DNA from: DATFNV01 sp963827935
GTDB lineage: Bacteria; Planctomycetota; Planctomycetia; Gemmatales; Gemmataceae
NCBI GenBank assembly: GCA_963827935.1
Contig: CAWHCN010000017.1
Location: forward strand, 434,001 to 498,000
Direction of reading: 5' to 3'
Length of the DNA: 64,000 bases
Numbering within the stretch: position 1 is the first letter of the stretch; every line of letters begins with the position of its first letter. The notes under the pieces are model-generated. The model had not been told where the DNA came from, did not search any database, and was given only the letters and a program-made list of their open reading frames with translations. The position numbers and the translations under genes are program-made. This document shows, piece by piece, positions 1 through 8,851 of this stretch.

Positions 1-51
1 TTCGCCACCGCGGTAGCCAGGCGGCAGGCAGGACAGAATGTCGTCGTCTGA

Positions 52-252
52 GGGGATGACGCGGGAGCCAATAAACGGCGGGCTGGGCAGATCGAGACAG
101 CGGTCGGCCCTTGCCTGCGAGCCGACCCGCACACGCGGTACGCAGGCCCTTACGCCCTGCCCCACTATCAGCAGACGCGGCGGGACCCGCCCGGGCCGGC
201 CGGTCATACCTTTTACGAGACGGCACGCCGCAAGGCGAGGAGGGCACCTTGA
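52..252 (+). CDS. Possible 3' end of an upstream gene (partial, unrecognised)
   Basis: One frame is open from the stop at 49-51 to a TGA at 250-252 and reads like coding sequence, with a stretch around ADPHTRYAGPYALPHY followed by a basic tail. The TGA overlaps the TTG start of the next gene as TTGA, an arrangement typical of translational coupling. The upstream part would have to lie in another frame because of the stop at 49. A C-terminal piece of a large Rhs-like or polymorphic-toxin protein is one possibility given the small genes that follow, but no domain can be named. It may be non-coding. Confidence 0.25.
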   Translation, partial: GDDAGANKRRAGQIETAVGPCLRADPHTRYAGPYALPHYQQTRRDPPGPAGHTFYETARRKARRAP

Positions 253-791
253 AGTACTTCACACCTGAGCTGATCGTCATGGGCCAGTCCGAACACGATG
301 GCGTGTTCAACGAGCAGGAACGGCTGTGGGAAGAGGCCGGCGACCGCTATGTTGCCTACCTGGATACTGTCCGTCCCTACTTCCCAGCCGGCCTGCGGCA
401 GATCGATGAGAGCTATTACCTCCACGATGCCGTTGTCCGGGGCATGGGTCGCTGCGGCCAGTTCTTCGTGGCCATCCTCCAGCTCGACACGCCGCCGCAG
501 TCGATCTTGACTTTCACCTACGACCTGGTCGAAGAGCCGGTTATCATCAAAGACGCGCTGCCGCCGGAATGCCGTGGCACCGGCCCGATCGTGGATTGGC
601 AGTACAACGAGATCGAGATGGTTGCCGGCGAACCGCCGACCTGGCGGGAGTCACTTCTGCTGAGCAACGGCTGGGAATTGAGGCTGCACTTCCGCGACGT
701 GGCAGTGCAGGAAGTCCAGGCCGTCTTGCCGACGCCGAAGCAAGGGGCGACGGGGGTCTCTTTCGTGGTGCAGCATGCGGGGCAGGGATGA
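249..791 (+). CDS. Hypothetical protein, DUF4085-like N-terminus
   Basis: A 180-residue soluble protein. The TTG start at 249 is chosen because a strong GAGGAGGG Shine-Dalgarno sequence lies five bases upstream (237-244) and the protein then begins LKYFTPEL, matching the MKYFT-type start of DUF4085-like proteins; the longer reading frame from 111 has no such site. The protein is acidic, with no signal peptide or membrane segment. It is followed by two or three more small genes on the same strand, an arrangement seen in immunity-gene clusters behind polymorphic toxins, though nothing here proves that role. The family assignment rests on the N-terminal motif alone. Confidence 0.6.
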   Translation: MKYFTPELIVMGQSEHDGVFNEQERLWEEAGDRYVAYLDTVRPYFPAGLRQIDESYYLHDAVVRGMGRCGQFFVAILQLDTPPQSILTFTYDLVEEPVIIKDALPPECRGTGPIVDWQYNEIEMVAGEPPTWRESLLLSNGWELRLHFRDVAVQEVQAVLPTPKQGATGVSFVVQHAGQG

Positions 792-928
792 GGCGTTAGG
801 AGACGCGGCGTTGCGTTCTCGATCCCACGGGCCGTGGGCTTCTTACCCGCCGCGTAGGTTATTTCTTCCGAAGAGAACATTGTCGTCTTTTGTAGTTCCG
901 CGGCCCACGAGAGTGAAGGGATAACGAC

Positions 929-1321
929 GTGAAACACTGCCGGCTAGGCATTGCATCCATTTGCCTTTCTGCCGTCGTTGCCGCCTGCCTGCTTGGTATC
1001 AGCTGCTCTTTTTGGTACATCACCACGACCCCACCTACAGGTGGGGGGGAGTTTCACGGGATCAACCTCGTCGGACCGACGATCTTGATGCTGCTACTCA
1101 TCGGGCTGGTCCCGCTCCTCAGCCTGGTCGGGTTTGGCCTCGGCCTGGCCGGTCTCTTCCGGCGGGACCGGCGGCGGCTAACAGCGGTGGTCGGCACGGT
1201 CCTCCATCCGCTGGCCGTGCTCCTGCTGGTGGCGGCGACTTTCTGGACCTACGACCGCCTCGAGAAGCAGGGCGCCGAGGAGAGAGCTGCGGCCCAGGCT
1301 CTGGAAAGACGCGGCGTTTGA
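929..1321 (+). CDS. Small membrane protein, unrecognised
   Basis: A 130-residue protein with a GTG start preceded by a GAAGGGAT Shine-Dalgarno-like sequence. Three hydrophobic segments are visible: about residues 7-30, 48-73 and 84-103. A basic loop (RRDRRR) lies between the second and third, and a charged Glu/Arg-rich tail follows. The basic loop suggests which side faces the cytoplasm. No family is recognised. It lies 8 bases upstream of the next small gene and is probably co-transcribed with it. Confidence 0.5.
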   Translation: MKHCRLGIASICLSAVVAACLLGISCSFWYITTTPPTGGGEFHGINLVGPTILMLLLIGLVPLLSLVGFGLGLAGLFRRDRRRLTAVVGTVLHPLAVLLLVAATFWTYDRLEKQGAEERAAAQALERRGV

Positions 1322-1328
1322 GGCCGAG

Positions 1329-1757
1329 ATGAATAACGCACATATGATTCGCATACGACAGCGCGATGCGCCGGGCCGGCTGCAGTTCATCCACACCGCC
1401 TATTCGGCAGCGGCGCAGCAGCTGGGGCACCCGCCCCGACAACTCGGCGATATCAAGTCTATGCTCGGTCGCGGATGGATGTGGCAGGGAAAGCATGGGG
1501 AGAACACCGACGAACAAGCACTGACCGAAGAGCAACGGACAGAGATCCTCACCTCTCCTCGGGACAGGCAGCCGTTCACGATAGCCTGGAATGAGGACGT
1601 GCGCAACGTGGGGCCGAACCTCCCCCCGGTCCGTCCTCTCGCCTGGGAGACGACGGCCGATTCGCGTGTGGGACGCTTTGTCGTCACGACTCAGGGAAAG
1701 ACGTTGTACATGGAGGCCGACGAATTCCGGAAGCTGCAAGGGGCGCAGGGTAAGTAA
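1329..1757 (+). CDS. Hypothetical protein, unrecognised
   Basis: A 142-residue soluble protein on the same strand as its neighbours. The ATG at 1329 follows the previous stop closely; a second ATG at 1344 is also possible. The C-terminal part (VVTTQGKTLYMEADEFRKL) reads like genuine coding sequence, with a beta-strand followed by a helix. No domain is recognised. It may be part of the same transcription unit as the genes at 929 and 1769. Confidence 0.4.
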   Translation: MNNAHMIRIRQRDAPGRLQFIHTAYSAAAQQLGHPPRQLGDIKSMLGRGWMWQGKHGENTDEQALTEEQRTEILTSPRDRQPFTIAWNEDVRNVGPNLPPVRPLAWETTADSRVGRFVVTTQGKTLYMEADEFRKLQGAQGK

Positions 1758-1768
1758 CCCATTCGGGG

Positions 1769-2068
1769 GTGTTCAGGTTGGATCGTCCCGCGGCCGACTG
1801 GGTGCGGCTCGCCGAGTTCCTCGACGGCCAGCGCCTCGACCGCTCCGGTGCCGCCGAGCCCCTGTCGCCGCAAGAAATGCAAGAGGACTGGGAGTATCTG
1901 CGTACCCGTTATCCGCGGGACTTCAGCGTGACCGCGGAGCAAGCCTTCGCCTGGCACCGGGCCGAGGCCGCGAAGTGTCTCCAGGAGAAGAACCCCGGCG
2001 CCGCCCTGTTCCACACCTTGCACAGCAGCCTGGAGTGGCCCCTGCTCAGCGGCCGGCGGGGGTGGTGA
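1769..2068 (+). CDS. Hypothetical protein with a duplicated C-terminus
   Basis: A 99-residue protein starting at GTG 1769; TTG at 1778 is an alternative. The central part is helical and acidic (SPQEMQEDWEYLRTRYP), and the C-terminal half contains QAFAWHRAEAAKCL and ALFHTLHSSLEW. That last third is repeated almost exactly about 230 bases downstream (2172-2301), so the family seems to have been tandemly duplicated and one copy lost its 5' part. No function can be assigned. Confidence 0.5.
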   Translation: MFRLDRPAADWVRLAEFLDGQRLDRSGAAEPLSPQEMQEDWEYLRTRYPRDFSVTAEQAFAWHRAEAAKCLQEKNPGAALFHTLHSSLEWPLLSGRRGW

Positions 2069-2171
2069 GGGGAAGATCGCGGTTCACAACCAAAACACTA
2101 ATCGACGCTACTCCGCACTAATCGGACTTCTTTTAGCGAAGATTAGCGCAGATCAGTGTTCCATTCCTTGT

Positions 2172-2301
2172 GCAGGCCTTCGCCTGGCACCGGGCCGAGG
2201 CCGCGAAGTGCCTAAAGGAGAAGAACCCCGGCGCCGCCCTGTTCCACACCCTGCACAGCGGCCTGGAGTGGCCCCTGGTCAGTGGCCGGCGGGGGCAATA
2301 G
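2172..2301 (+). pseudogene. Truncated tandem copy of the gene at 1769
   Basis: This stretch matches 1939-2066 almost base for base and would encode the same last 43 or so residues (QAFAWHRAEAAKCLKEKNPG onward), ending in its own TAG. It has no start codon or 5' half. Differences such as LKEKNPG for LQEKNPG and SGLEW for SSLEW show that the copies have diverged. The 100 bases between the copies hold short ATTAGYGC-type repeats. The IS1182 element inserted right after its stop codon. Confidence 0.75.
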
Positions 2302-4157
2302 TGTTCGGCACGCGTTCCGCAGAGCCCCGTTCGCGGGGCTTGCTCCGCGAAGCGGTATCGGCCCGCCATTCATGGCGGGTGACTGGCGAGAATCATTCCA
2401 GGAGCCCCGTTCACAGACCGTCTCGTTATTTGAGTAGTCCTGGATGACTCGGTAACAAAATGGCCTCCCTGCGTTGGCGGGTTTTGGGCAGAGTAGCGGT
2501 ACCGCTACCAACTCTGCAACCGCCCAGGCAAGGAGGCCGGGCCAATGGTAAAGGGAATTACCGGTGCCGACAAGCGCGACCGCTTCGTCACCCCGCCCTG
2601 GACGACCGAATCGGAAGAATGGCAAGCCATCGATCGGCATCTGCCAGCTGATCATTTGGCCAGGCGGATCGCTCAGGCGGTCGAACGCTTGGACCTGGGC
2701 CCGTTGTGGGATTCGTACCTGGGTGTCGGCAAAAGAGCCTTGCCTCCGGACCTGCTGCTCAAGGTGGTGCTCTACGAGATGCACAGCAAACGACCATCGC
2801 CGGCGCAGTGGACCAAGGACGTTCGCGAAAGCGAGCCGGTCCGTTGGCTGCTGTTCGGCTTGGAGCCGTCGCGGGCCCGCTTATACGACTTTCGCGAGCG
2901 CTTGACGCCCTTTTTGGACGACTGGAATGCTCAGGTGCTGCAACAGGCGTTGACGGCGGAGATGACGTTGGCGGCACGCATGTCCTTGGACAGTTCGAGC
3001 GTGGCGGCGAATGCTTCGCGACGACGGTTGCTCAACGAGGAGCGGTTGCAAAAACGGCAGCAGGTGATCGACGAGCAGCTGTGCAGCGCCCAAGGCGGCG
3101 AAGCGCTGGCCGAGAAGCCGGGGTGGTTGGCGACAACCAAAGCGGGACTGCACGAGCAGAAACAACGCTACGCCCACGCCGCCGAAGTCCTGCGGCAAAG
3201 GCAAGAGGCCAACGCCCAGCGACGGTCGTCGAAGCGCCAGCCTGCCGACAAGGTCGTGGTGAGCCCGGCGGACCCCGAGGCCGCACTGGCACGCGATAAG
3301 GAGGGCGTGTTTCGACCGCTGTACACGGTGCAGTTGCTGCGCGACCTCGAGTCGCCGCTGATCTTCGCGTACGACGTGTTGGCGCAGAACAACGACAACG
3401 GCGTCTTGCAGCCATTGCTCGAGCGCCTGGTGGATAACGTGGGCGTTAAACCCAAGGACGTACTTGTGGATTCAGGCTACGTGTCGGTCCGGCACCTGGA
3501 ATTCTGCGAACTGGCGGGGATGACGCTGTACGGTCCGTGCCAGGAGAACGATTACAGTTCGGCCAACGACAAGAAAGCGCAGAGCAATCAGCACACCGAG
3601 TTGCCCAAGAGCGCTTTCGCCTGGCTGGCCGAGGAGCAAACCTATCAGTGCCCGCAGGGTCATCGACTGGAGTTCACCAAGACGCAAACGCAACAGCGGG
3701 CAGACCACAAGATCACGCTCGCGCTGTACACGTGTCCGCCGGAGCATTGTCAGGCCTGCCCGCGTCAGTCGGCCTGCACGCGCACCCCGGAGAAGGGGCG
3801 GACGGTCAGCCGCATGGAGAACGAAGAGCTACTCGACGCCCTGCGGCAGCGGATGCAAACCCCCGAGGCCCGGGCGTTGTACAAACAGCGCAGCCGCACG
3901 GTCGAACTGAATTTCGCCGACCTGAAGGAACATCGAGGCCTGCGGCGTTTTCATTGTCGCGGCCTCGACCGAGTCAAGTCGGAGGCAGGCGCGCTGGTGC
4001 TGACGCACAATCTCCTGGCAGTCCGGGCACAGGCGGGCCATCGCTCGCCAAGTGCAGTGCCGCGGGCCTTCCCCAATCTCTATGCCCTGTGTAGATAACG
4101 AGACGGTCTGTGAACGGGGCTGCAAACCTCACCATTCTCGTGCCGAACACTATTGCC
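2294..4157 (+). mobile_element. IS1182-family insertion sequence with nested inverted repeats
   Basis: The transposase gene is enclosed by a perfect 27-bp inverted repeat at 2403-2429 and 4095-4121 (AGCCCCGTTCACAGACCGTC at its outer end). A second perfect 19-bp inverted repeat, GGCAATAGTGTTCGGCACG, lies further out at 2294-2312 and 4139-4157. On the right the two repeats are 17 bases apart; on the left they are 90 bases apart, because about 73 bases holding two small hairpins (around 2322-2341 and 2371-2383) separate them. The element may therefore have inserted into a larger palindrome, or its left end has itself been invaded. No clear target-site duplication is visible. Confidence 0.85.
2545..4098 (+). 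CDS. IS1182-family transposase
   Basis: A 517-residue DDE transposase that would cut and join the ends of the surrounding element. The ATG has a good AAGGAGG site 8 bases upstream (2530-2536). The N-terminal domain (about residues 20-130) is the DUF772 type, with DLLLKVVLYEMHSKRPS. Candidate catalytic acids are the Asp in SLDSSSVAANASR (near 150), the Asp in DVLVDSGYVS (near 310) and the Glu in SRTVELNFADLKEHRGLRRF (near 455). Cysteine pairs (QCPQGH, CPPEHCQACPRQSAC) look like the zinc-binding insertion seen in this family. The frame is intact and full length, so the element may be active. Confidence 0.92.
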   Translation: MVKGITGADKRDRFVTPPWTTESEEWQAIDRHLPADHLARRIAQAVERLDLGPLWDSYLGVGKRALPPDLLLKVVLYEMHSKRPSPAQWTKDVRESEPVRWLLFGLEPSRARLYDFRERLTPFLDDWNAQVLQQALTAEMTLAARMSLDSSSVAANASRRRLLNEERLQKRQQVIDEQLCSAQGGEALAEKPGWLATTKAGLHEQKQRYAHAAEVLRQRQEANAQRRSSKRQPADKVVVSPADPEAALARDKEGVFRPLYTVQLLRDLESPLIFAYDVLAQNNDNGVLQPLLERLVDNVGVKPKDVLVDSGYVSVRHLEFCELAGMTLYGPCQENDYSSANDKKAQSNQHTELPKSAFAWLAEEQTYQCPQGHRLEFTKTQTQQRADHKITLALYTCPPEHCQACPRQSACTRTPEKGRTVSRMENEELLDALRQRMQTPEARALYKQRSRTVELNFADLKEHRGLRRFHCRGLDRVKSEAGALVLTHNLLAVRAQAGHRSPSAVPRAFPNLYALCR

Positions 4158-4200
4158 GTACTCGGGGAGAAAGCCTTCCCGCCCCAAGGACCCCCACCAT

Positions 4201-5531
4201 GAACATCCCCATCCCCTCCCGTCCCCCCGCCATGCGAATCATGCGCCATCTCGGCCTGGAGCCCGACCCCTGGCAGATCGAGGTCCTCGAATCCGACCAT
4301 CCGCGCCTGCTGCTCAACTGCTGCCGCCAGGCCGGCAAATCGACCGTCGTCGCCGTGCTCGCGCCTGGCCGAGGCCATCTTCATGCACCGCGGCACCAAG
4401 GTCCTGCTGCTGCTCGCGCAGCCACCGCCAGTCCACCGAGCTGTTCCGCATGGTCACCGACTTCTACCGCCGCCTGGGCGATCCCCTGCTGAAGCGCCGC
4501 ACGGCCACGAGGAACTGCAGCTGACCAACGTCAGCCGCATCGTCTGCCTGCCCTGCCGCGAGGAGACGATCCGCGGCTACTCCAACGTCAGCCTGCTGGT
4601 CATCGACGAGGCCGCCCGCGTCCCCGACGACCTGTACCGGGCGGTCCGGCCCATGCTGGCCGTCTCCGACGGCCGGCTGATCTGCCTGTCCACGCCCTAC
4701 GGCAAGCGCGGCTTCTTCTACGACGCCTGGGCCAACGGCGGCGACGACTGGCACGCGCATCGAGGTCCCCGCCGACACGCATCCGCGCATCGCGCCGGAG
4801 TTCCTGGACGAGGAGCGCCGCGCGCCTGGGCGAGTCCTGGTTCCGCCAGGAATACTGCTGTTCCTTCGAGGCCCTGGAGGGCCTGGTCTACCCCGACTTC
4901 GCCCGCTGCGTGGTCCGCCGGTCCCGCCCCGGCGGGCGGCCGCCAGGTCGGCGGCATCGACTTCGGCTTCCGCAATCCCTTCGCCGCCGTCTGGGGCATC
5001 CTGGACCGCGACGGCGTGCTGTGGCTGACCGGCGAGCACTACGCCCGCCAGAAGCCGCTGAGCTACCACGCGCAGCACCTGCCGCGCGACGTGACCTGGT
5101 ACGCCGACCCGTCCGGGCGCCAGCGAGCGGACCGAGCTGCGCTGTGCCGGCTTCACGGTGCGGCCGGGCGACAACGCCCTGCGTCCCGGGCATCGCCGCG
5201 GTGACCGCCCGCCTGGAGAACGGCACGCCTGCGCGTGCTGGACGGCCGCTGCCCCAACCTGCTGCCGAGGCCGGCCTGTACCGTTACGGCGACGCGACCA
5301 ACGGCAGCGGCGCCGAGGCGCCGGTGGACGAGCACAACCACGCCCTGGCCGCCCTGCGTTACCTGATCGTGCGGCCTGGACGCCCACCGCATGGCCCGTC
5401 ACGCCCGCGCCGCCGCTCCCACGCCGCCCACTCCCGCGCCGCCGCCTGCTCCCTCGGTGCCGACGGTCCCGCTCGCCCCGACCGCCGGCTGGTGCCATCT
5501 ACGACAACGAGGCCCTCTGGACGCCTGTTAA
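4201..5531 (+). CDS. Phage-type terminase large subunit (multiple frameshifts)
   Basis: Joined across frames, the product is a terminase large subunit, the ATP-driven motor and nuclease that packages phage DNA. A P-loop-like CCRQAGKST lies near residue 42, a Walker B LLVIDEAARV near 130, and an RNase H-like nuclease begins with GIDFGFRNPFAAVWG. About ten single-base indels interrupt it between 4365 and 5395. At three of them (about 4365, 4826 and 5226) the expected CCCTG reads CGCCTG. Because rpoC carries similar breaks, many of these may be sequence errors, but this gene is also dispensable and could be truly dead. It is followed by a ParB-like gene; no capsid, portal or tail genes are present. 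Confidence 0.8.
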
Positions 5532-5535
5532 TTCT

Positions 5536-5579
5536 TCTCTGCTCTGTCTTCTCTGTGTCTCTGTGTCTTTGTGGTCAAT
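5536..5579. repeat. GTCTTTGTGGT-type dispersed repeat (half copy)
   Basis: A pyrimidine-rich run with repeated CTGTGTCT units ending in TCTTTGTGGTCAA. It matches the right arm of the hairpin repeat at 14414-14506 upstream of rpoC, and so appears to be a degenerate half copy of a dispersed repeat. Confidence 0.55.
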
Positions 5580-5597
5580 TCCTTCGGAGTCTACCTC

Positions 5598-6158
5598 ATG
5601 TCCGATCCCATCCGCAACCGCATCAAGGCCCACCGCCGCGTCCGCGCCGGCGACCTGGTGCCGCACGAGCTGAACTTCCGCACGCATCCCGACGTGCAGC
5701 AGAAGCCGCCCTTGCAGGCTCTGTACCACGAGGTCGGCTTCGCCCGCAGCCTGCTGGCCTACGAGCTGCCCGACGGCCGGCTGAAACTGATGGACGGCCA
5801 CCTGCGCCGCGACCTCGACCCGGACATGGAAGTGGACGTGGAGGTGCTGGACGTGACCGACGACGAGGCCCGGGCCCTGCTCTTGAGCATCGACCCGCTG
5901 GCGGCCCTGGCCGAGACGCAGGAGCAGTTGCGGGAACGCCTCCAAACCCTGGCCCCGCCCGTGCCCCCCGAACTGGAAGCCGCCTGGCAGGCCGCTGCCG
6001 AGGGGTGCCTGGTGCTACCGCATCCGAAGGAGTTGCCCGAGGTGGACCTAAGGGAGCAGTGGAACGTGCTGGTGGAGTGTCGGGATGAGAAGCAGCAGGT
6101 GGAACTGCTGGGGCGGTTCCAGGGGGAGGGGTTGCGGTGCAAGGCGGTGATGGCGTGA
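5598..6158 (+). CDS. ParB-like nuclease domain protein
   Basis: A 186-residue protein starting at ATG 5598 (MSDPIRNRIK). The segment from about residue 14 to 85 is a ParB/sulfiredoxin-like domain: GDLVPHELNFRTHP, then LLAYELPDGRLKLMDGHLRR, where the G-H-R-R motif marks the nucleotide-binding site, then VEVLDVTDDEARALLLSIDP. Phage genomes often encode such a protein beside the terminase, and it follows the terminase gene here by 66 bases. The last 40 residues (LVECRDEKQQVELLGRFQGEG) resemble the tail of ParB-like proteins associated with phage DNA-modification genes. The frame is intact, unlike that of its neighbour. Confidence 0.75.
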   Translation: MSDPIRNRIKAHRRVRAGDLVPHELNFRTHPDVQQKPPLQALYHEVGFARSLLAYELPDGRLKLMDGHLRRDLDPDMEVDVEVLDVTDDEARALLLSIDPLAALAETQEQLRERLQTLAPPVPPELEAAWQAAAEGCLVLPHPKELPEVDLREQWNVLVECRDEKQQVELLGRFQGEGLRCKAVMA

Positions 6159-6195
6159 GGGACTCAGACCGAGGCGCCGCAAAAGAGAAAACTCC

Positions 6196-6242
6196 ACCCC
6201 GATGGCGCTTGACACAAGCTGGTGCTTGTGCTCCATTGGGGT
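6196..6242. repeat. Inverted repeat upstream of the STAND ATPase gene
   Basis: The sequence from ACCCCGATGG to CCATTGGGGT folds into an imperfect hairpin with the core CACAAGC-tggt-GCTTGTG. It lies about 110 bases before the HEPN-STAND gene and just after the ParB-like gene. It could be a terminator-like structure (there is no T run), a regulatory site, or the border of the horizontally acquired segment. Confidence 0.5.
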
Positions 6243-6348
6243 AGTCTGGCGGCCAGGCCTCGGGGGTACGGCTCCTTGCCCGAGCTGCGCACCGGTGGCG
6301 GTCCACAGCGCTTGGGAGCAGGGAACTGTCGGCAGCATGCTTTGAGGT

Positions 6349-8664
6349 ATGCCGAACGCTCAGGACAATAGGAAGCTGTTTATGGATAACACGACCACCC
6401 TGTTCAACGCAATTCAACGAACCTACCGAAATGCCATCGTTGGACTCATCCGTGAAAGGCTCACGGAGGAACACGGCGCCACCGGCATTGATCAAGTGCG
6501 GAGTCTGTTCGCCAAGAAAGACCCCGAGTCGGGCAAGACCTATTGGGAGACTATTAGAGACGCGGCAAATGAGAGGAGACCGAGCGGAACAGGGGAACTG
6601 TCGACACCCATTCGTGACGATTATGAACTCATCGGAGTTGAACATCTCTTCAACATCTTTGAGGTGCATTTCGATGGGCTATGTCCAAGCCATTCACACA
6701 AGCCCAGGAAGGACAAAAACCAAGCAAAGCAAACCTTGATTACGTGGATGAAACAAATCAAGAATATGCGTGATCCTGTGTCTCATCCAATCACGGAAGA
6801 TATTACCTATGATGACTCCGCAAACGTGCTCTATTGTGCTCGAAAGATTCTTGATTTTTGCGGATTAGCCGAGGCGTCGTCGCAGATTCTCCGCCTTCAG
6901 CGGACATTGCTCGGTGGCTTTAGCAACGAAAGCGATAAGACTCTAACTGTTCTTCCGCCAGCGGACGAGGTTGTCATGGAATTCGTCGGCAGGCACCGCG
7001 AACTTGCCGCTTTGTCGGACTGGTTGTCCAAGGGCGTTTCTCGACGATGGGCCCTTTCAGGTGAAGGGGGCAAGGGGAAGTCAGCGATCGCCTTTGCGTT
7101 TGGTCGCTCGGTTGCCTCTCGCGACGACCACGGGCTCGACGCCGTTCTGTGGATGTCGGCAAAACGCCGTCGCTTTGTGGAAGGCAGCGCGGTTCTTGTC
7201 GATCGACCCGATTTTCACGACAAGGCCTCCGCCATACGGGCCATTCTCAGTCTCTTCGGAGCACCCGGTGACGCAGGTGATGAGATCGCACTGAACCTGC
7301 TCTCGGATTTCCCTTCCCTATTGATCGTGGACGACATCGACACTGTCGAGGGCGAAGGCGAAGACGCGGTGCAGTTTCTTGTGATGACGGTTCCAGAACG
7401 AACGAAATCAAAAGTCTTGATTACTTCGCGCCGCGCTATGTTTGGGATGTCGAATCTTACGACCCAGGTGTCTGGACTTTCACAGCAGGATGGTGAGGAT
7501 TTTATCAAGTCGCGTTGTGACCTCATGGGGATAACGGCGGGTCCTGTCTTGGCCGTGAAAGAAAAACTGCTGGACGTAACCGATTCATCTCCTCTTTTCG
7601 TGGAGGATTTGTTGCGATTGAGTCAATCTGGCTTCACAATCGACAAAGCTATCGGTCTTTGGGCAGGAAAACGCGGCATGGAAGCGAGGAAGTATGCTAT
7701 CCAACGCGAATACGACCAACTTGATGAGGACGCCAAACACGTACTGTTGGCATTAAGCCTTCAAGGGCCTTGTGGGACCGAGGTGCTTTGTCGGGGGCTC
7801 GACTGGTCCGAGGAGCGTCTGCTGAACGCCATGCAGCAGCTACGGAAAATGTTCTTGATGCCGGGCCAGAAGGTCTCGGGAGCCGAACAAGTCTTGGCAC
7901 TGAACCAAAACACCCAATTGCTCGTCAAGGATGTTTTCAGCGATACGGAAGCTTACCGGCGTACCGAAAGGACGATTAAAGCGGCTACAGGCACCCTTAA
8001 GACCAAGCGATCCGAAGACCAGCGTGTAGACGCCATTCTTCGTGGTGCTCGTTTCTTAGCCCATCAGTTGCGCGCTGAGGAAGCCGAACAAGAAGTACAA
8101 GCTGCAACTAATGTGTTCCCCGGCCGAGCGGACATTTTTGCCACACTCGCGTGGATCCAAAAGAAGCGCCATGACTTCGCATCCGCACGCATGAGTTTTA
8201 TGAGAGACTCACGAACTGGGTTGCAAAGATGCTGACGCCTACTGGCATTGGTCAGTAATGGAAGCGGCGAACAAGGAGTGGAACGCCTCTGCACAAGCTG
8301 CAGAACTAGGATTACAGAAGTATAAAGAAGACCAGGGACTGCTATTCCGCCTAGGTTACGCATTTCACCGTCAAGGGCGAGAACTGACATTTGAAGGAGA
8401 CGCAGATCAGGGATCAAAGTTCTGTAGGCGCGCTCATGATATTCTTCAACGCGCCTTGCGCGGCGTGATTCTGAGGGAAGGAATTACTCTCTTAGAAACC
8501 AGATTTTCCGGGCCATCGTACTCAACTTGGAAGCATTGGACGACGGCAAATTGTTGGCAGAGCAGTTTGCCCGTTGGGAGAAGGAATGTCCTGGCGATTC
8601 TTACCGTGCGACGGAACATCAAAGGTTGCGGCAGAAGTACCCCCAGCATTTACATTCGATATGA
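6349..8664 (+). CDS. Swt1-HEPN / STAND NTPase with helical-repeat tail (putative defence protein)
   Basis: The N-terminal 175 residues resemble the Swt1-family HEPN domain: helices around LFNAIQRTYRNAIVGL and HLFNIFEVHFDGL, then the HEPN motif R-x4-H as RDPVSH (residues 141-146, bases 6769-6786), then EDITYDDSANVL. A STAND/AP-ATPase module follows, with Walker A GEGGKGKS (238-245), Walker B LLIVDDID (324-331) and sensor LITSRR (357-362). The tail (ERLTNWVAK, AYWHWSVMEAANKEW, LLFRLGYAFHRQG) looks like TPR-type helices. Such proteins are typically defence ATPases that sense phage and trigger an effector; here the effector would be the HEPN RNase. Frameshifts at about 8205, 8230 and 8475 break the tail, and the gene is clearly AT-richer than its surroundings, implying transfer. 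ATG 6382 is an alternative start. Confidence 0.8.
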
Positions 8665-8851
8665 TGGGAGTCCTATTTCGCTTAGGACCGCGGCTAGGAT
8701 GACAAAGGGGGCAAAGGAGTAAAGGGGACAGCGTACTTTTCGCACGTCGTCGCCGCACCGATTGACCCTGTCCGCATTTCTCCAATTGACCATCTACCGC
8801 CGAGCAAAAGGACAACCAACGGACTAAGCGAAACACCTCGAACGCATCACC
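8665..8851. other. Spacer without a recognisable gene
   Basis: These 187 bases follow the inferred end of the STAND gene. The DUF433-like reading frame is already open from 8828 (AKHLERITV before the GTG at 8852), but an in-frame TAA at 8825-8827 blocks any earlier start. No promoter or structure stands out. Confidence 0.4.

Noticed and set aside
4201..5531. Programmed ribosomal frameshifting in the terminase gene
   Set aside because: There are about ten shifts, in several directions, without slippery heptamers; errors or decay explain them better.
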